Made by a program: the position numbers and the translations under genes
Shown: positions 46,380 through 54,926 of the stretch, piece after piece
Layout: the number at the start of each line of letters is the position of its first letter
Numbering within the stretch: position 1 is the stretch's first letter
Assembly: GCA_025331435.1 (NCBI GenBank)
Contig: JAIWNI010000147.1
Span: 1-54,926, forward strand
From: Choanephora cucurbitarum
Lineage: Eukaryota > Mucoromycota > Mucoromycetes > Mucorales > Choanephoraceae
Direction of reading: 5' to 3'
DNA length: 54,926 nt
The notes under the pieces: model-generated
The model's input: only the letters and a program-made list of their open reading frames with translations
Databases searched by the model: none
What the model was told of the DNA's origin: nothing

Positions 46380-46660
46380 GTAGTTTTGAACGAGCATTTT
46401 ACAAACCAAACCTTCGTTACGATAATATAATTAGCACCTCCGCTTCGTTCTGGTTAATTTTCTTGACCTTCACTATGGTTCGGTACGCTGCGCTTTGTAA
46501 GATGCTCGTGCTGCTGCAGGCCAACTAATCCGATGAGAAGCTCAAAGTGGGAGCCCCGCCCATATTTTTTTTGGACCTTCACGACGGTATAAAATACCCC
46601 CCCTACACTGCGCTTTGTGTATTTTGAACCTTTGTTACGGTAAAAAAAACATGTGTCCCG
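46380..46660. repeat. CG-rich degenerate repeat at the Helitron 3' side
   Basis: Four degenerate copies of ACCTTCGTTACGGTA occur near 46409, 46466, 46575 and 46628. CTGCGCTTTGT occurs twice (near 46488 and 46609). A near-perfect 16-bp inverted repeat ACGAGCATTTTACAAA / TTTGTAAGATGCTCGT lies at about 46390-46405 and 46495-46510. It is far richer in CpG than its surroundings. It lies between the SPOUT1 gene and the helicase relic, where the 3' end of the minus-strand Helitron is expected. No unambiguous CTRR terminus with hairpin could be fixed by eye. Confidence 0.6.
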
Positions 46661-46981
46661 GGGGCAGTGAGAGAGGATTAAGCTAATCTTTTGATGTTGA
46701 ATTGAGTTTGTTATCCTGAGTCTGAGTAGGAATCTTCAGTGTCTTTGAATTTGGATGCAAAACAGCATCAGAGTTTATTATTCAGTAATATATTGTTCAT
46801 AAATAGCATAGAAAATCTCGAGAACATAATATACATAGAAAAAGGTAAAGCATTACATAGGGCATATTGCATGGAGGGAAATAGAATATCGTATGAGGCA
46901 TAGAAAAGGTTAGGGATTGTATGGGGCATATAGAAAGTTTTAGGTAATGTAGATCATAAAGAGCGAAGGATTGTAAGAGTC

Positions 46982-48561
46982 TTAGTTGCGAAATCTTTCG
47001 GTATAGACTATATTTGACGTATATTTTCCTTCTTCAAAAGTCAGAGTTGATGTGGGTGCAGTAATTAAGATTTTGATGTCTTCTGGCCTTTTTACTCGAG
47101 AGAGAGCAACATAGAGTTGTCCGTGTGAGAAGACATGGTCAGGCAAACAGAGACCAACTGAGTCCAAAGCTTGACCTTGAGACTTGTTAATAATCACAGC
47201 AAAAGCTGGACGAATTAGGAATTGACACCGCTTGAATTCAACGCCAAATTGCTCAATGGTGGTATGAATGTTGATTCTAGAGATGATAAAAGGTGTACCT
47301 TTGTGAGGGCCGGTTGCAACTTCAGCATGAATTAAGTGAGGCATGAAAGCCTTACAAATCAATCTGGTGCCATTGCATACACCTTGAGAAGGATTAAGAC
47401 GTCTCAACATCATTACAGGAGATCCGACTTTTAGCCTCAATCCAAAGAATTCAAAAATTCTGGAGGAAATCGTAACAGATCATTTTCATTCAAAACATCA
47501 TCAATGCTCAAGTAGTCAGTGTAGTCATCAGGAAACTTTTCAAGTGATGAGGTATTGACCTTGGTAACATTGGCGTTCGTTGGCGTTAAGATAGCTCTTG
47601 ATACCAAGTTGTCAGGTTGAATATCTGCAGCTCGTTCAAAGTCATTGTACACATATTTGCAAAGGTCAGAAAGACTATCTCCAGGTAATAGCAAACTTTC
47701 AGGAATACGAATCAAACTTGTAGATGGCAAAACTGGATATGATCCATTACCAATCGAAAGTAGAAAAGATGAAAATTCATGTAATGTTTGAGTAAGGCTC
47801 GAGTCATTTGAAGACATGGCTTGCAACAGTCTCATGTTGGTTGTTAGGTGAAGAACTTGTACATAATTCCAGAGAGATGACGTCAAAACACTTGCTTCGA
47901 TGGTTTCGTTTTTACTGCCATGGGGAACAATAAGTAGAACTTGTCGGAAGCCACCACCAGACACAATGAGTTTTCCACCAAACGGAACGTTAGCAATTCT
48001 TTCGTCTTTTTGCTTCATGATATCTTTGAATGATCTGTCGACAGTTTCGAGGATATCACGACTAATCATTGAAGCCTCGTCCCATATAATCACAGCCGAA
48101 ATTGCAACTAAATGAGCCTCAGGTGAGCTAGGTCTTATGTTACAAATTGAAGTGGTACTACAATTCAAAAGTATTCTAAACCTTGAGTGAGCTGTACGAC
48201 CACTCTTCAAGAGGAGTGCAGCTGTTCCGCTGACTGCAACTGAGAGAGCGACATTATTGGTTCGTCAAATAGCATGAAGTAAAGCATTGAAGAGATAAGT
48301 TTTACTGGTGCCACCTGGGCCATCAAAAAGGAACAAATTGTTACCAAAGTGTGCAGGGGCTATATCGCCAGCTATTTGACCTCTATCAAATGCTTCCATG
48401 ATGGTGTTAAATATCAATCGCTGATTATTATTGAAAGGCAAATTTGCAGGATCAAATAGGGACATTATGGCTTCCCGACAAAGCTCACGTTGCTCTAGTT
48501 CATTTCGATTGATATTCTGGCCTTTATTTGTAGAACAATCTCTACTGTCAATAGTAGGCAA
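46982..48561 (-). pseudogene. Helitron Pif1-like helicase domain, broken
   Basis: It starts with NNNQRLIFNTIMEAFDRG, then a Walker A loop GPGGTSKT (usual GPGGTGKT, so one Gly is replaced by Ser). A TGA at 48265-48267 interrupts the frame where the family has Arg. The same frame continues with SGTAALLLKSGRTAHSRF, Walker B VIIWDEASM, and SGGGFRQVL (usually GGDFRQ, the Asp lost). At about 47437 the frame stops and shifts, with the sequence between FLNSLD and LRLKVGSPVMM apparently shortened. The C-terminal helicase motifs remain: LRLKVGSPVMMLRRLNPSQG-VCNGTRL, INKSQGQALDSVGLCLPDHV, SHGQLYVALSRVKRPEDI. Not functional as is. Confidence 0.88.
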
Positions 48562-49037
48562 TTCAAATCAGTTGAAGTTGGTATTGCAAGCATTTTGAGC
48601 ATTCAATATGTCGTCAATATCCAAAAGAGAGTCACCATAAGCAATGCTTTTCATTTCATGTGTCAACTCAGCTACTTCATCCGTCAGATAAGATTGTTGG
48701 GCAAGCAAGTAGTCGTCTGAAAGGTCTTCTTTGTGTGAGTTCCAGAGTCGGAATGGATTTGATGGCTCACAGAACAAAAGAATAATTGCAAAAAGGTTTC
48801 TTGGCATTTTTGCGGATTTGAAGGTATTTCCTTCCAAAAGACAAAGATTCCATTGCTCATCGTCAGCTAAAAGACCTTAGCCTGAGTTGCATCTTGAAAA
48901 GTGGTATACAATACCTCATTGACCGTTTTTATGCCTTCGAAGCTTGTAGCTCTACGAACATGGTTTAGCAACACACGAAGATAGAATTTCTATGGTTCTC
49001 TCGGAGATGCCGAGTATATTCTACCGATAGTTTTTTA
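48562..49037 (-). pseudogene. Degenerate linker between Helitron Rep and helicase
   Basis: Translation jumps between frames, but fragments of the family linker can be read (LLNHVRRATSFEG-like sequence near 48950, then SHEIHSDSGT-like and DSLLDIDDILNAQN near 48600). Several stops and indels are present. One open piece (48568-48837) is in a different frame from its neighbours. Confidence 0.6.
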
Positions 49038-50783
49038 TCAGCCTCTTTGTCTTTGTTTCCATTTACATTCCCTCTTATGCCAGGTGTAATGCTCAGGAAA
49101 TTCAGTGTATAGAAACTGACGGCCATGAGGATCAACTCGATCGCACTCAAACCAAGCAGTAAGAGTCGTATTTTTGGTTGCAGCACGTGAGTTTAAGACT
49201 TCTTGTAAGTCTGAGCCTTCTTCAAAATAGACAACTTGTTCTCCAGGAAGATGAATGCCTAAGCGTTGATGGTGAGGATACTCCTTATGAAGAGAAAAGC
49301 CAAAAATACGCCATGCAGCCTCAGGTGCCGAAACATAGCGTGCGTCTACAAAGTGGTTTATCTCATCATGCATAACTGGATTTTGGTTGTTGGTGTTATG
49401 TTGCTGAGTATTGTTGGTGATGACAACATTTGCCCTATCATGACCTTTGTAAACATGTTCATAAATATATTTAACAGCCGAAACGGTACTGTAAACTTCT
49501 ACATTGATATGTGCATCGTACTTGGTACATAAATATATGTTATGGGGCACTACCCATGAATTGTCCAATAAAATATCATTTCGTTTCATCACACATCTAC
49601 CATCCCTTCTTCTTCTATAAACCGGATAGTCGGATTCAGCAGTGACAGTAGCATCGACCATTTTCTTAGGGAACCCCATTGAACATTTTCCATCTTTCAT
49701 GCAGACAGCCCTGGGGTCAAGTGAGCCACATGGACTGTACATCATGTTTTTAGACACGGTGCCATGAGCCAAAGACAACTGAACAAGGTCTAGAATCTCA
49801 GCAGAGATCGCCTGGTTTTAGTCGTCTACATATCTCAACTTGTCTTCAGGTCTCACAATAATCAAAATATGAGCATGAGGTAGCCCACGTTTTTGAAATT
49901 CAATGACACTAACATGGCCAATTACTTTTCCCAAAATATGGTTCTTAGTGAGGTCATTCATTAACTCTTTGAACTTTAAGCGAAATATCCTTGAACACAA
50001 ATCTGGTCTGTCAGATGCACTTTGTCCAAACAGAAGCTCATTCGTGATTTCAGGCCAATCGGGGTTGCAAGTAAACGTTATGAAGTAGTCAGGCTTGCCA
50101 AGTCTTCTTACAATGCTCATAGAGTCTTGATATAGCTGCGCCGTGTGTCTAGGTCCACCAATGAACGCGCTTGGAAGAATTACTTTCAAACTAAGAGAGT
50201 TGGCATTAGCATTATCATGAGCAACTGCATCTTGAAGCCTGCGGTACAACTCACATCGAAGGCTGGATTGATTATTGCGAATAAAATTCAAACGAAATTG
50301 CTCAATTTTAGCATACATGTCAACGATATAGTGATGAAAAAGTTTTTCATACAGGTGAAGACAGTGCTCAGATTCCATGTACATCAAGCGAAAGCTATAA
50401 TACTGCATAGCAGTTACTCTTACTCCATTCATTGACACACAGTCCTTATTCCAACCATGTTGACCGTCAGGAAAAAGCCAGAGATATGACATTGGATCAT
50501 ACATTTGATTCAATTCACTTATCCTTTGAAGGTCGCCATCCCTTGGTCTGTAATATATTTTACCAAAACTGTGTCTCTCAGAAAGAAAGTCAGTTTGCAT
50601 TGCTATTTTGTCATTGGTGAGACGATCTTGTGCAAAATTTGGAAGTGTGTAGTAAGGACAAAGACGGTTAGTTCTACGTGAGTGTCCAAATTGATGATAG
50701 GCTGAGCATTGAACGATTGGAGTTTGCTGATTTTCAATATTAACCGAATTGTCAATACTGTTGATTTTGATGGGGTGGTTAAG
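49038..50783 (-). pseudogene. Helitron Rep (HUH nuclease) domain, interrupted
   Basis: A likely exon begins after a TAG acceptor at 50784 and reads through a zinc-knuckle-like CSAYHQFGHSRRTNRLCP (second Cys replaced by Tyr). Then come FLSERHSFGKIYYRPRDGDL, YDPMSYLWLFPDGQHGWNKD, YYSFRLMYMESEHCLHLYEK, GGPRHTAQLYQDSMSIVRRL, GKPDYFITFTCNPDWPEI, and the HUH motif EFQKRGLPHAHILII. An in-frame TAA at 49818-49820 breaks the frame just after RYVDD; the same frame continues with SPCGSLDPRAVCMKDGKCSM-GFPKK, LCTKYDAHINVEVYSTVSAV and KYIYEHVYKGHDRAN, which should hold the catalytic Tyr region. It ends at a stop at 49038. Confidence 0.88.
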
Positions 50784-50974
50784 CTATAAAATCAAGAGGT
50801 ATTTAGTGAAAGTCATTTATGTGATATTTAAAGTCTGGAGCATTGTTTACAGTAGCAGTAGCTTCGATAGAGTTGACATTAGCAGATGTGATATTTAACG
50901 TATAAATCGACTAGTCGACCTACTCGCTACGCTCGCTTACGGCCGTCGTCGCCTGACGGTTTGGATCCTGGCAG

Positions 50975-51010
50975 CCCCCCCACCTACCCCCCACCACCCC
51001 CACACCACCC
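50975..51010 (-). other. G-quadruplex-prone G-tract block
   Basis: On the minus strand four G runs of 3 or more (GGG, GGGGG, GGGGGG, GGGGGGG) are separated by loops of 4-6 nt, fitting the G3+N1-7 pattern. It lies at the 5' flank of the Helitron relic. Just outside is a CpG-rich stretch with a perfect 12-bp palindrome TCGACTAGTCGA at 50907-50918. Confidence 0.8.
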
Positions 51011-51033
51011 TCCACACAACACTATAAAAAATT

Positions 51034-51336
51034 CTAGGTTAAAATCTAGGTGAAATCTGAGTTAAAAAAACCCAAACTCTATGGAAAAAGTGTAAGCTCG
51101 AGGTTAGAATATGGGTTATAATCTAGAAATAGGTTACATCTGGGTTTTTGGTGGGTGAATTTAACCTAGAATCTATGGAATTTTTGTAATTTCTAGGTAG
51201 TGTTCTAGGTTGTAACTTGCTCTAGGTTATGGTAATTTTGAGTCTGGGTTTTTTATTTCACTAGTTTTTAGGTTAACCGCAGCTTGCCTCAGGGTTATAA
51301 TCTTTATTTAACCTAGATTTATGGAGGGCCAAGGTT
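51034..51336. repeat. Field of degenerate CTAGGTTA/TAACCTAG repeats
   Basis: About ten variants of CTAGGTT or its complement AACCTAG occur in 300 bp, in both orientations. A longer pattern AACCTAGAATCTATGGAATT recurs in three degenerate forms near 51080, 51165 and 51309. No coding sequence. It may be a decayed transposon end or a minisatellite. Confidence 0.6.
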
Positions 51337-52016
51337 ATTACTTAAAGAGCAAATTATCAATAGGTCATAGCAATATTTGATGATTTAGGAAGCTTGCTTT
51401 ACATGTAGCGTTTATTTAATAATAACGAGGAATACAATAACAGTCTGGTAAAGCTGGTACAATAGATGCATGCTTATTCTTCGCTTAGCTTTCCAAAAAA
51501 TAAAGTCAATTAGTTTTATTGATTGAGGACACTCTCTTGAAACACTATAAAACATCCTCTGACGATTACTGATATTTACCTCTTCTTGTTGATGGCCTTC
51601 GATTTGTTTGACCAGCACTGCGAGATTAAAAACTACAGACAACGAACCCTCGCGTTCCAGAAAAAACTGGGATTCTTCATCTTTCTCCGTCAACATGCCC
51701 ACAATCGAACTAGCCAAGCTGATTCTGTCCATGATCAATACGTTCTTGTAAAGCTTCAGGTGAACAATTAAGAAACACAACACGGTGAAAAAAATTTAGT
51801 TGAAATTCAGCTTAAATAATTGGAAATCTATTTAATTTTAATTGAATAATTTTTCAAGTCAAAAAACTTACTGAAAATCAAATGAAATTTAACTGCTAGC
51901 TTTCGGCCATGACAGGCTTGATAAATCAGTCGAATTTCACTTAATCTTAACTTTTTGTTTTAGCATCAATTAACTTACAATAAAGTGGATTTAGCTTTAG
52001 TATGCTAGTAATTTAT
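51337..52016. other. Region 3' of the transposase gene with short repeats
   Basis: Three copies of a TGAAATT-(C/T)A(G/A)CT-like motif occur near 51800, 51885 and, inverted, 51935; these could be subterminal repeats of a CACTA-type element. A short minus-strand frame from an ATG at 51732 to a GTAAAT donor at 51580 (51 codons) is stop-free but has no recognisable domain, and I do not call it a gene. Confidence 0.4.
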
Positions 52017-54682
52017 TCAAAAGTCAAAAAGAGAAGTATCAAAACCAAAAGCGGTTACCGCTTGATCTAGTTGCAGGTCTGATCTGTTCATTTGTGGCCA
52101 AAAGAAGTAAACACGATTGTGATACTCTTTTAGCTCATATCCTGAAATAAGAGTAGCAACAGGAGAAGCCAAGTGGTCCAAAGGAACAACTTTCAAGAGG
52201 GAGCTTCCAGACAAAGCATTCATATTAACTTGACGATTGCCGTCGCAATATGGAATACCTGCCAAAGAGACAGAGATTTCATCATAGAACTGCACAAGAG
52301 CGAAATGTTCACTCTTGGCAGCCTGGTTTGCTTGGTATCCAAACAGGAGAAGTGTCTTAGCAATACAATGTCTGTCACTGTGCTTGACTTTGATTAGAGC
52401 ATTGTTGCAGACATGCATTCTTCTGTTGTCTGTTTTCAAAATGCTGTCATAGAACACCTTCTTTGAACGTTTTACCGTTGTTGCATAATTGATAATGCCA
52501 TTGATGTCTTGTGGGCTTATGCCGATAGCTTCTGCCAGTAACGGCTTCAGCTTATAAGCATCAAAGTCGTGAATGTCGGCAGCATGACAGAATGAAGGAC
52601 TTACATCCGTGGTTTCTTCATCGCAATATACTGTTTTACTTCTCTTGATGAAGTTTTGGTTTGCTGTCTTGATGATGGCATTGGCAGCATTTTCTTCGAC
52701 TTTGCCAGTAGACTTAATCTTGCGCTTCAATCCCTGAATTCTTCTTTCAAGGGAAACACAGCTAGTTTGCGCAAGGCCTACTTCTCTTGCAACCTTAGAA
52801 AGGTGCTCCAAATAGTGTTGGTTAATTGTGAAGTCCTTTGGCTCGAGGTATTTTCGAAGAAAGTCATGCCATTCAGCGACTAGAACTTCAAGTTCAAGAA
52901 GCTGCATATCATCTATTGATTTCTGAAAACAAATACCTGCAATTTTAGAAATTGCAAACAAAGCTAAAACACAATCATTGACCAAACTTTCGTCAAGTTT
53001 CTTTTTAGGCACGCGATTGAATTGTTGCAACTCTATTTGCTCAACAACGAGTGTTGGGAGAATAAACTGAATGAACACTGACCAATCAACGCCTCTTAGA
53101 CGTTGACTTGGGAGCAAGACATTCTTAAATTCACCGTCAAATATATCAGGCATAGAAGAAGCTTGTACTTCAATCATAATACCAATATTTTGACGATAGG
53201 TACGTTTTAAGTGTAAAGGACAACCCTTTCTCTCGAGGAAAGACTTGAGTTGCTTTGCAATGTTTAGGTTCAACAGATGAAATATGTCTATTCCCATAAA
53301 CATTGGAGAAGAAAAACTGGGTAACTTTTTGAAGATTGATGGATTTTTGACTCCATGAATAGCATCACCAAACAAAAAATCTTCTAAAGTTCGTTCACGG
53401 CAAGGGTCGTTCTGATCATTAGCTGCTTGCCCGAGACATCCTACCTTGCAGGGCCGAATGGTACAGAAACGGCATGGCCAGTATGAGTTGTGACCCGAGA
53501 GGTGATTGATTTCAGAAACTGAAGGTATATCACCAAACGAGCCAACAAGATGCACCTTCAAATGAAAAGCATTTGAGCCGACACGAATTACCATTCCTTC
53601 GACACTTAACTCTCTCATTTCTTGAACAAAGCTACGAAGAAAGCTATGAATGTTGTTTGTTTTTGGCAAACATGCAACATCGATTAAATTTTCTTTCTTG
53701 TATCTAGATTGTTTATGTTGTTAGTGAAGAAGATAGATCAATTAATAGATTGACACTTAGCCATACCTTTGAGAGGGAGGAAGATTTAAAATTTGTAGCA
53801 TTACAATGGTGAGGGACTTTTTGCCATATTCATGAGGACGAAAACCATCTACAAACAAAGCAACAGCAATCTCATACTTGCTAGTGAACATATTCTTTTC
53901 GTTGATCAATGCTTCAACATAGTCACCAGGAAACTGTCTCAAAATACAATTGTATTTTTCATTGGATACAAGATTTATGAAAGACTGGTTTTTAAACAGA
54001 GAGGCTAGCTGAGGAGCAACCTCGAGTTGCTTGTGTGTTCTCAAAGGTTTTCCATTTTCGTCAAAACGTTGATGGCCACATTTTGGACAATGGGTAACTG
54101 AGTCCTTCACAAAGACATGGCAGGCATTGACGCAAATGTGAACAACTTTTGGCTTGATGATAGTTGCTCGGCTCTCAATGGAATGAGCCTTGTGGCGAGA
54201 AAGAATCGAAGGACCACCTATCAAAAGATTGAATTAGATAACCTCAAGATATGAAGTTCAAGACATGATTTACAAGAGCAATGTTTGTTGTTCCATTGAA
54301 CAAGTGCAGCTGCAGCTTTATCGCTGATGTTGTACTCCTGCATGATTTCATGGAACTCCTTGTTCTTTTTGTCCATGAATTCGATGCAGTTGTCATCGTT
54401 TGGAAGGACGTACTGGCGTCGAATGTTTTTAATGGAAGTGCAAGTGCCATTTTTTTCGGCTGTGACTTCTTCGACCTCGCAACCCTCAAGGTCAAAACTG
54501 CTGGAGTTGTCGAGCAATCCCTCCATTGAGTGCTCGATTGCTTCTTCGACCTTTCTTCTTTTGTCAGGCACGACAGTTTGTTGCTCTTCGGCAACATTAA
54601 CAACACATTCATTCATGTGCTTTACCAATGCTTTAAGAGTAAAGAATTGAGAACAGTTATTGCAAAGATGTTTTCCGGGCAT
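52017..54682 (-). CDS. tnp2/CACTA-type (Transposase_21-like) transposase, apparently intact
   Basis: Three exons (54682-54274, 54217-53767, 53703-52017) encode 848 aa. Introns of 56 and 63 nt have good GTAAAT/GTATGG donors and TAG acceptors, and phases close exactly. The N-terminus has a Cys/His finger CNNCSQFFTLKALVKHMNEC. Exon 2 has a second Cys cluster (HICVNACHVF ... CPKCGHQRF) and VALFVDGFRPHEYGKKSLTI-VML leading across the intron into NLPPSQRYKKENLI, typical of tnp2 transposases. Candidate acidic catalytic residues are Asp in VDGF, Asp in GSFGDIPS and Asp in MGIDIFH. A zinc site GHNSYWPCRFCTIRPC lies between. No frame damage is seen, unlike the Helitron next door. Either a recently active transposon or a domesticated gene; clear CACTA termini were not found. 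Confidence 0.82.
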
Positions 54683-54926
54683 TTCGATAGGGTAAAGTTT
54701 GTTTTAAAAGGTAAAGAAAGAGGTTCTAAAAGATAATTGTCAATACGATGCATAAGATTCAAAGTGCATCATCTAGTTCCTAAAAAAGAAATGCTTACTA
54801 TATATAGTAGCACTAAAATTCCATTCTCAGGTCAAATAAAGTTTTTACAAAATAACTACGTACTTCTTCTCCTTCTCTTAATACCAAGAAAAAAAAATGT
54901 CCCCAAGTGATCCAACCATGTTCGCC
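54683..54926. other. 5' flank of the transposase gene to the window end
   Basis: 244 bp upstream of the transposase ATG. A CACTA pentamer occurs at 54811-54815, but as a chance-prone 5-mer in the wrong orientation for a right end. No other feature is seen. Confidence 0.4.

Larger units (their letters stand above)
46380..51010 (-). mobile_element. Decayed Helitron-type rolling-circle transposon
   Basis: The combination of a Rep/HUH nuclease region (49038-50783) and a Pif1-like helicase region (46982-48561) on one strand is diagnostic of Helitrons. These move by rolling-circle replication, inserting between A and T without target duplication. Ends given here are the outermost CG-rich repeats and are approximate. 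In-frame stops, frame changes and altered helicase residues show the copy is dead. It sits between the last conserved gene (SPOUT1) and a second transposase gene. Confidence 0.8.

Noticed and set aside
54811..54815. CACTA pentamer as the transposon terminus
   Set aside because: A 5-mer is expected by chance, the orientation is wrong for a right end, and no matching TAGTG/CACTA partner was found at the other side.
1..54926. tRNA, snRNA or rRNA genes
   Set aside because: I looked for B-box-like GGTTCGAnTCC and known snRNA starts and saw none; a tRNAscan-SE/Infernal run would be decisive.

Overview
This looks like nuclear DNA of an early-diverging fungus, most likely Mucoromycota (Mucorales-like). 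The sequence is AT-rich. Genes have many short introns (about 48-125 nt, mostly 50-66) with GTAAGT-type donors and TAG/CAG acceptors. The proteins read as fungal orthologues of housekeeping genes. No rRNA, tRNA or CRISPR array was recognised by eye. All gene models were spliced by hand; in each intact model the exon phases close on a single stop codon.

Layout. (1) Positions 1-6024 are a very long inverted repeat: two arms of about 1.9 kb around a 2.2 kb spacer without a convincing gene. Its outer ends, and the 550 bp beyond the right arm, carry an array of short hairpins with a conserved 9-nt loop. (2) Positions 6.0-12.3 kb are gene-poor, with one MITE (7673-7858) and one orphan ORF (9538-9969). 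(3) Positions 12.3-46.2 kb are the conserved gene block: NHX1 (-), U2 snRNP A' (+), a small probable mitochondrial protein (-), a vezatin/Inp2-like membrane protein (+), an alpha-arrestin (+), ecdysoneless/ECD (-), VAC8 (+), SEC62 (-), sphingosine-1-phosphate lyase (-), mitochondrial bL21 (-), SMU1 (-), branchpoint-binding protein SF1 (-), an ENA-type Na+/K+ P-type ATPase (+) and a SPOUT1-like RNA methyltransferase (-). A second, diverged MITE lies at 36658-36845. (4) Positions 46.3-54.9 kb are transposon territory: a decayed Helitron-type Rep-helicase element, CG-rich repeats and a G-quadruplex-prone tract at its flanks, a field of degenerate CTAGGTTA-like repeats, and an apparently intact three-exon tnp2/CACTA-type transposase gene.

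The conserved block has no common pathway, but themes recur. Three genes serve the spliceosome (U2A', SMU1, SF1). Two serve sodium/pH homeostasis (NHX1, ENA). Several act at organelle membranes (VAC8, vezatin-like, SEC62, arrestin). Genes are paired compactly: convergent neighbours are 29, 104, 112 and 291 bp apart, and NHX1/U2A' and SF1/ENA share divergent promoters.

The points I would follow up first are the hairpin array with its long inverted repeat, the intact tnp2-like transposase beside a dead Helitron, the paired 186/188-bp MITEs, and four stop-free introns whose lengths are multiples of three, which simple ORF calling would translate as protein.
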